From NCBI GenBank assembly GCA_021229015.1, contig CM037789.1, forward strand, positions 26,484,782 through 26,548,781: 64,000 nucleotides of DNA, given 5' to 3'. This document shows positions 37,801-43,800 of the stretch, piece by piece. The notes beneath the pieces were generated by a model. That model had not been told where the DNA came from and did no database searches. It saw nothing but the letters and a program-made list of their open reading frames with translations. This stretch comes from Solen grandis. Taxonomy: Eukaryota; Mollusca; Bivalvia; Adapedonta; Solenidae. The number at the start of each line of letters is the position of its first letter. Position 1 is the stretch's first letter. Both the position numbers and the translations under genes were made by a program.

Positions 37801-40800
37801 AAACTCGACGAAATTTAATGTCAACAAAATTAAATGATTTTACAGTACATGAAGTTGCATGGCAATAATGGATATTGATTCTTAAAATATGTTTTTCATA
37901 AATGCACGCATGGTTTTTAAGCTGACAAATTGAATTTCTTAAACCAACATGGATAACGGTTGCCATTATTTTGTTTCAATAAATCTTTTCGAATATTGAA
38001 TATTTTCTGTTTCTGTTTACATGGTAAAACTGTCAGATACTTAGAGCATGTTCAACCATGAACAAGGAACAGTAAACACTGTGTTTACCTTTCATATAGC
38101 TCAGCCAAGACATATGTTTTTTTGTTTTTTTTCTTTCAGATAGTGTTGTGCCAAAACTGTTGGTGTGCACTAAGGATCGTATAACTGTCAGTGACCTTGA
38201 CCTATGGAACACAGTTGACTCACTCCCGGTTCCGGGTGCGCGCGCACTTGCTGGTCTTGATTTGCATGTTGATCAAAAGAAACTGTTCTTCTCTGACTCT
38301 AAGACCATGAAAATTCTTAGTATGAATTTAGATGGATCAAATATTTCAGAGGTGATTAGCATTCCTTTCACTAAACTTCATATTTAACTTAAGACTTTTA
38401 AACTTTAGTCGAAAGAAAATGTTGTCCTTCATGGGGTCTATCTTAAGTTGTTAAAAGAAACATCAGGAACATTGTCATTGCATCAATCACGTTTTGTGAA
38501 GAAGAAAAATAAAAAATAATACAAGTTAATATAATCCATCCATCATTAAATTGTGATCATGATCCAAAAATGATTGCGGGATTTTTTTTTAGTAAATGCA
38601 AGCCTTTGTAGACTTTGAGCAAAAGAGTATATAAATCTACGTCAGTGTGTCTGCACTGAAGCCATTTTAAGTATTTGAAGGATTCAGATATCATTTAATG
38701 ATGGATGGATTACCTTAACATTTGTGGATATACGTGCATGGAGATTTCTTTTCGTGCGAAGTTTCTCCATCAATTTACAAATGTCTGGTAATATATCTGC
38801 CTTGCCGCGCGGCGTCTACAGGTAGTTCCACACTGGTTGACCCATTTTTAAGGGATAATGTGACTGGGTGTGGTATCATGCCACATGTCTACGGCGTGTT
38901 TCTGCAGTGTGGCAACACTATATTTGTCTAAAGTAGACATCGTCTCCAAGTGACAGAAACACTGTTTGTGGGACGTTTAACCGCAACAAACTCAAACATA
39001 CACTAATTGTTTTGTATAATATGATTTCCATTTTTCGATGATTCTGCTCACTGTGTAAATCGATTCAGATAAATGTCATGAAATAGGCAGTATATTCCGT
39101 ATATGCCATATTTCAAAAGGACGTCAAATAAAAAGTGTAAAGTTTAATAGGCAGCCATATTAAGTTCTTATGGTTTTGTTTTTCATTTGAAATTGAATAA
39201 TTTTCGTCGTAGATAAGATGGTCGCATTGTCCATCCGTGTATGAAGGTCGCATTGTCCATCCATGTATGATTCGCAATTGTAACTCCATTTTCTTTTGGC
39301 ATTAACATAGATACCGTTTAATTATGCAAATATCAGGTAATAGTAATGCCTCAAAGAGCTGTTGAAAATTAATATTCAATTGGGGATCACTTAAAAAAAA
39401 GAAGACCCCCCTTCCAAAAAAAAGGGGGGGGGGGATAATTATTGAAACATGCGCATTATTTCAGGTCATCTCTGCCGGGCTGAACGTGATAGAAGATCTA
39501 GCTGTCGACTGGGTTGGCGGTAATCTATACTGGAATGACTACACCCTGCAGACAGTGGAGGTAGCCCGCCTGGATGGCCAGCACCGCATGGTTCTGTTCA
39601 GTGAAAACGTCACATACCCCCGGGGTATCGAGCTAGATCCTAGGCAAGGGTGGGTATAGCTATAGGTTAGACCTCAAGGTTGACGTACTTTTTTTAAAAT
39701 GAACTTTGAGGACAATTTCTTTTATTTGTCACTTATATTTTTATACATGTATATATGGACTGTTGTTCTTGCCAATATATGTTTGATCAGAGACTTCTGC
39801 CTCTAAAGCAACATTGATCAGAGACTTTTGCCTCTATAGCAACATTGATCAGAGACTTTTGCCTCTAAAGCAACATTGATCAGAGACCTTTGCATCTATA
39901 GTAACATTGATCAGAGACTTTTGCCTCTATAGCAACATTGATCAGAGACTTTTGCCTCTATAGCAACATTGATCAGAGACTTTTGCCTCTATAGCAACAT
40001 TGATCAGAGACTTTTGCCTCTATAGCAACATTGATCAGAGACTTTTGCCTCTATAGCAACATTGATCAGAGACTTTTGCCTCTAAAGCAACATTGATCAG
40101 AGACTTTTGCCTCTAAAGCAACATTGATCAGAGACTTTTGCCTCTAAAGCAACATTGATCAGAGACTTTTGCCTCTATAGTAACATTGATCAGAGACTTT
40201 TGCCTCTATAGTAACATTGATCAGAGACTTTTGCCTCTAAAGCAACATTGATCAGAGACTTTTGCCTCTATAGCAACATTGATCAGAGACTTTTGCCTCT
40301 AAAGCAACATTGATCAGAGACTTTTGCCTCTAAAGCAACATTGATCAGAGACTTTTGCCTCTATAGCAACATTGATCAGAGACTTTTGCCTCTATAGTAA
40401 CATTGATCAGAGACTTTTGCCTCTAAAGCAACATTGATCAGAGACTTTTGCCTCTAAAGCAACATTGATCAGAGACTTTTGCCTCTATAGTAACATTGAT
40501 CAGAGACTTTTGCTTCTAAAGCAACATTGATCAGAGACTTTTGCCTCTAAAGCAACATTGATCAGAGACGTTTGCCTCTATAGTAACATTGATCAGAGAC
40601 TTTTGCCTCTATAGTAACATTGATCAGAGACGTTTGCCTCTAAAGCAACATTGATCAGAGACTTTTGCCTCTATAGTAACATTGATCAGAGACTTTTGCC
40701 TCTATAGTAACATAGAAAATGTTATCAAATTTTATTACTTGACGGAAATTGCTGATATTTCTGATTTGTAGAGTTATGCATGAGAATGGAGAATGTATAT

Positions 40801-43800
40801 GTTAAATGATGAAATTGTGATACCGATTTTGTACAAAAGGGATCTACAAACATGTAAACCTATACTCAGTGAATTTTAGTCCGAAACCTAGGCTTTCCAA
40901 CGGAAGTATCTTGCTACTTTAAATCATTAATTTTCGTTGACATCAAATTTCATTGATTGTGTATTAAAGGGAATTTCGTGAGCACCTTTATTCGTGATTT
41001 ATGTTCTAGAACAGTTGATGTCTTTATAAAGAACATGTACACGCGGCCGACTGTCAACTGTCGTATCTTTCTAATGCAGTGAGGTTTTTCAATAACTTGG
41101 TAAATATGTATACAATTGTTTAGCATGGCGAGACTATTTACAGGTTCTTAGGTCAAGGACACACTAAGAGTTTGAAGGTCAAAAAGGGGTCTAATAAATC
41201 TTGTCTGGACAGTAATTTTCTTATGCATTGAATAATTTTTCAAATAACTTTGTGCAAGTGTTCAGGTCCTTAGCCCACCATTTAGAGGTTGAAGGTCAAT
41301 AATGGATACATTACTTTCATATTTGTTCCTTTTTATATTTATTTGGCATATCCACATTTCATTTTCAGGTCCCGGTTTATATTTTGGTCTGATTGGGGTA
41401 AGAATCCAAGAATTGAAAGGGCTGGGATGGACGGGTCCGGTAGAACGACCATAATAAGTACGAAACTTTACTGGCCGAATGGACTTTCGATTGACTACCC
41501 CAACAAACGCTTGTATTTTGCGGATGCCCGAATGGATTATATTGAGTTCTGCAATTATGACGGCAGTGGCAGACAACATGTTATTGCAAGTGACCATGTA
41601 CGTCAACATTTTTGTCCTGTTTCAAAACAAACAAACAAAAAAAAAACAAAAAAAAACATCTATTGTTAAAGCAAGAACAAAAAATAAAGGCGTAAGAAAA
41701 TAAAATCCCGCAGATAAACTTCTTTCTTTTTCTCATCTCTTTTATTTATTAGTATTTTATTTTGTTTCTTTCTTTCTTTTTTTTTTTTTTAAATAAGTGC
41801 TATAATTGTTGAGTTTTACGATCTAAGGACTGCGGTATCATGCCTTAAGGGAGTGGTTTGATACCACATTTAGCGACCAACAAGTTCTAAACCATCTCGT
41901 CACTTTTAACGACCTTGTTATACTTCGAATCGAATTCAGCATCTTCAGCTCCTGTATCGAAAACTAGTGTCTAAAACTTAAATACGTATTTATAAAATAG
42001 CAAATGATTTTGTTTGAAATGTTTAGTTCCTACGACATCCGCACGACCTGGTCGTATTTGAGGACATGGTCACATGGACTGATAGAGCAGCCAATCGGAT
42101 AAGCCGTTGCAATAAATACACGTGCGACGATAAAGATGTCATTGGCTCGAAACTGGACAAACCGATCGGAATCGTGGTGTACCATCCAGTCAGGCAACCA
42201 GCTGGTAGTTTTTTGTGCCATTTCCTTTGTTTTCATTGCTGAGGATATTTTCAACGTCCCACTAGTGTTTCCCTCATAGAGGAAACCATGAAAAGACCTA
42301 TGCGAACAGCATAAAACCAGATCAGCCTGCGAGTAACTCGCAGGCTGATCAGGTTTTATGCTGTTCGCTGCTCCTCAGTGGTCTGGAAATGAGGATTTTA
42401 TAATTAAATTTGGTAAGGTTTAACTGCGGTTTTCTGCAGATCAGGCTTTATGTGGTACCTATTGAGTGCGTCAAAATGAGTCTATATGAGGGAAAGGGTT
42501 AAGTCATTTAGAACGGATTAAACATAGTACCGTTGCTTTGCAGTATTAGATTATAGACACGTGGTATGATACCATGCACGCTTACATTATCCTGACACCA
42601 TTCCTGAAATTACACTGTGTTAATTCCGTATGACGGTATCAGTTTAATCTCTAAGATCTTGGAATTTTCTAACTACTGTGCCACTGGGAAAAATATTTCA
42701 CCAGTTAAAAACTGACTTGCGTCATGAATGGTGATCTGAATTGAAGTGCATGGTACTGTAATCGTTTATGCCAGATGGACATCTTTTATATATTCAAAAC
42801 GTACTTTTGTACTTATTTTACTTACATACAACCATGTCGGACGCAACTATGTCTCGTTTTGTGGTCCCCTGCATTCTTAAAACCCCCTTGCTTGAAGTAT
42901 CCCAAACTTTGTATGTCACCAAGCAGGGAAGTCAGTTGTACCTCTTGTCCAGTCACCTGTACTAAAACGCCATTAAAACGTGTTACCTTATCTGGTTGTA
43001 CAAGACAGGTCTTAACTGTACACTTTCAGCACCAAACCCTTGTGCCAAAAAACAGTGTAGTCATCTGTGTCTACTGTCCCCTGTGGAGAAGGTCGGTTAC
43101 AGGTGCGGCTGTCCTTTCGGTCTCACTTTGGCTTCTGGCTCCACAAGGACTTGTGTCAAAGGTAAGCTTTATATATGCGGTAATTTTGTAGTGCACTGCT
43201 GCGCGAGGTTTGTGTTCTACAGTTCTCTCGAGGTTAAGTATTTTGGGATTTAATGTGCTTAAGCGATCTGCGAGGTTAATATTTGTGGATTTAGTAGTGT
43301 ACTGATGTGCTTAATAGGGTTAAATGTTTGCGGATTTTAAATTTTTCTACCATTTATGTATGATAAAATAATTATGGACTATGAATTTGTGAACAAATTT
43401 GCGATTTTGCATTTAGTTCTCGTCATAGACAATTGAACCAGGGGTTAGGAGTTACTCGATATAATTCGCTGATTTAATCTGACCAATAAGTAAATGGGGA
43501 AAAATCTCATGTGTATGTTTATTTCCAATGTCCCAATGAACAATGTCTGGAATTTGATACCAGCACGTAGATTAGGTATTCGGTGCTGAGTGCTCGTTGA
43601 TTTACGTAGGTTTGTGTATAATTTCGGAGTGAAATGGTCTTTCTCAGAAATCTTCATGTTGAACTCAATTTAGCAATAAAAAAGTATTAAATAATAGCAA
43701 AATTTCTGATTCTAAAATAATTATATGCCATTTCTAAAACAGCTTTTCTTTGTTAATTGTTTTGACAAATGATAACTCAGGTACCACCTGACCTTAATGA

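Noticed and set aside
39784..40713. Possible CRISPR-like array
   Set aside because: Units are directly joined with no spacers, in an animal intron. It is a minisatellite.
41262..41609. Minus-strand 115-codon frame over LRP2 exon 22
   Set aside because: Antisense shadow of a well-supported exon.
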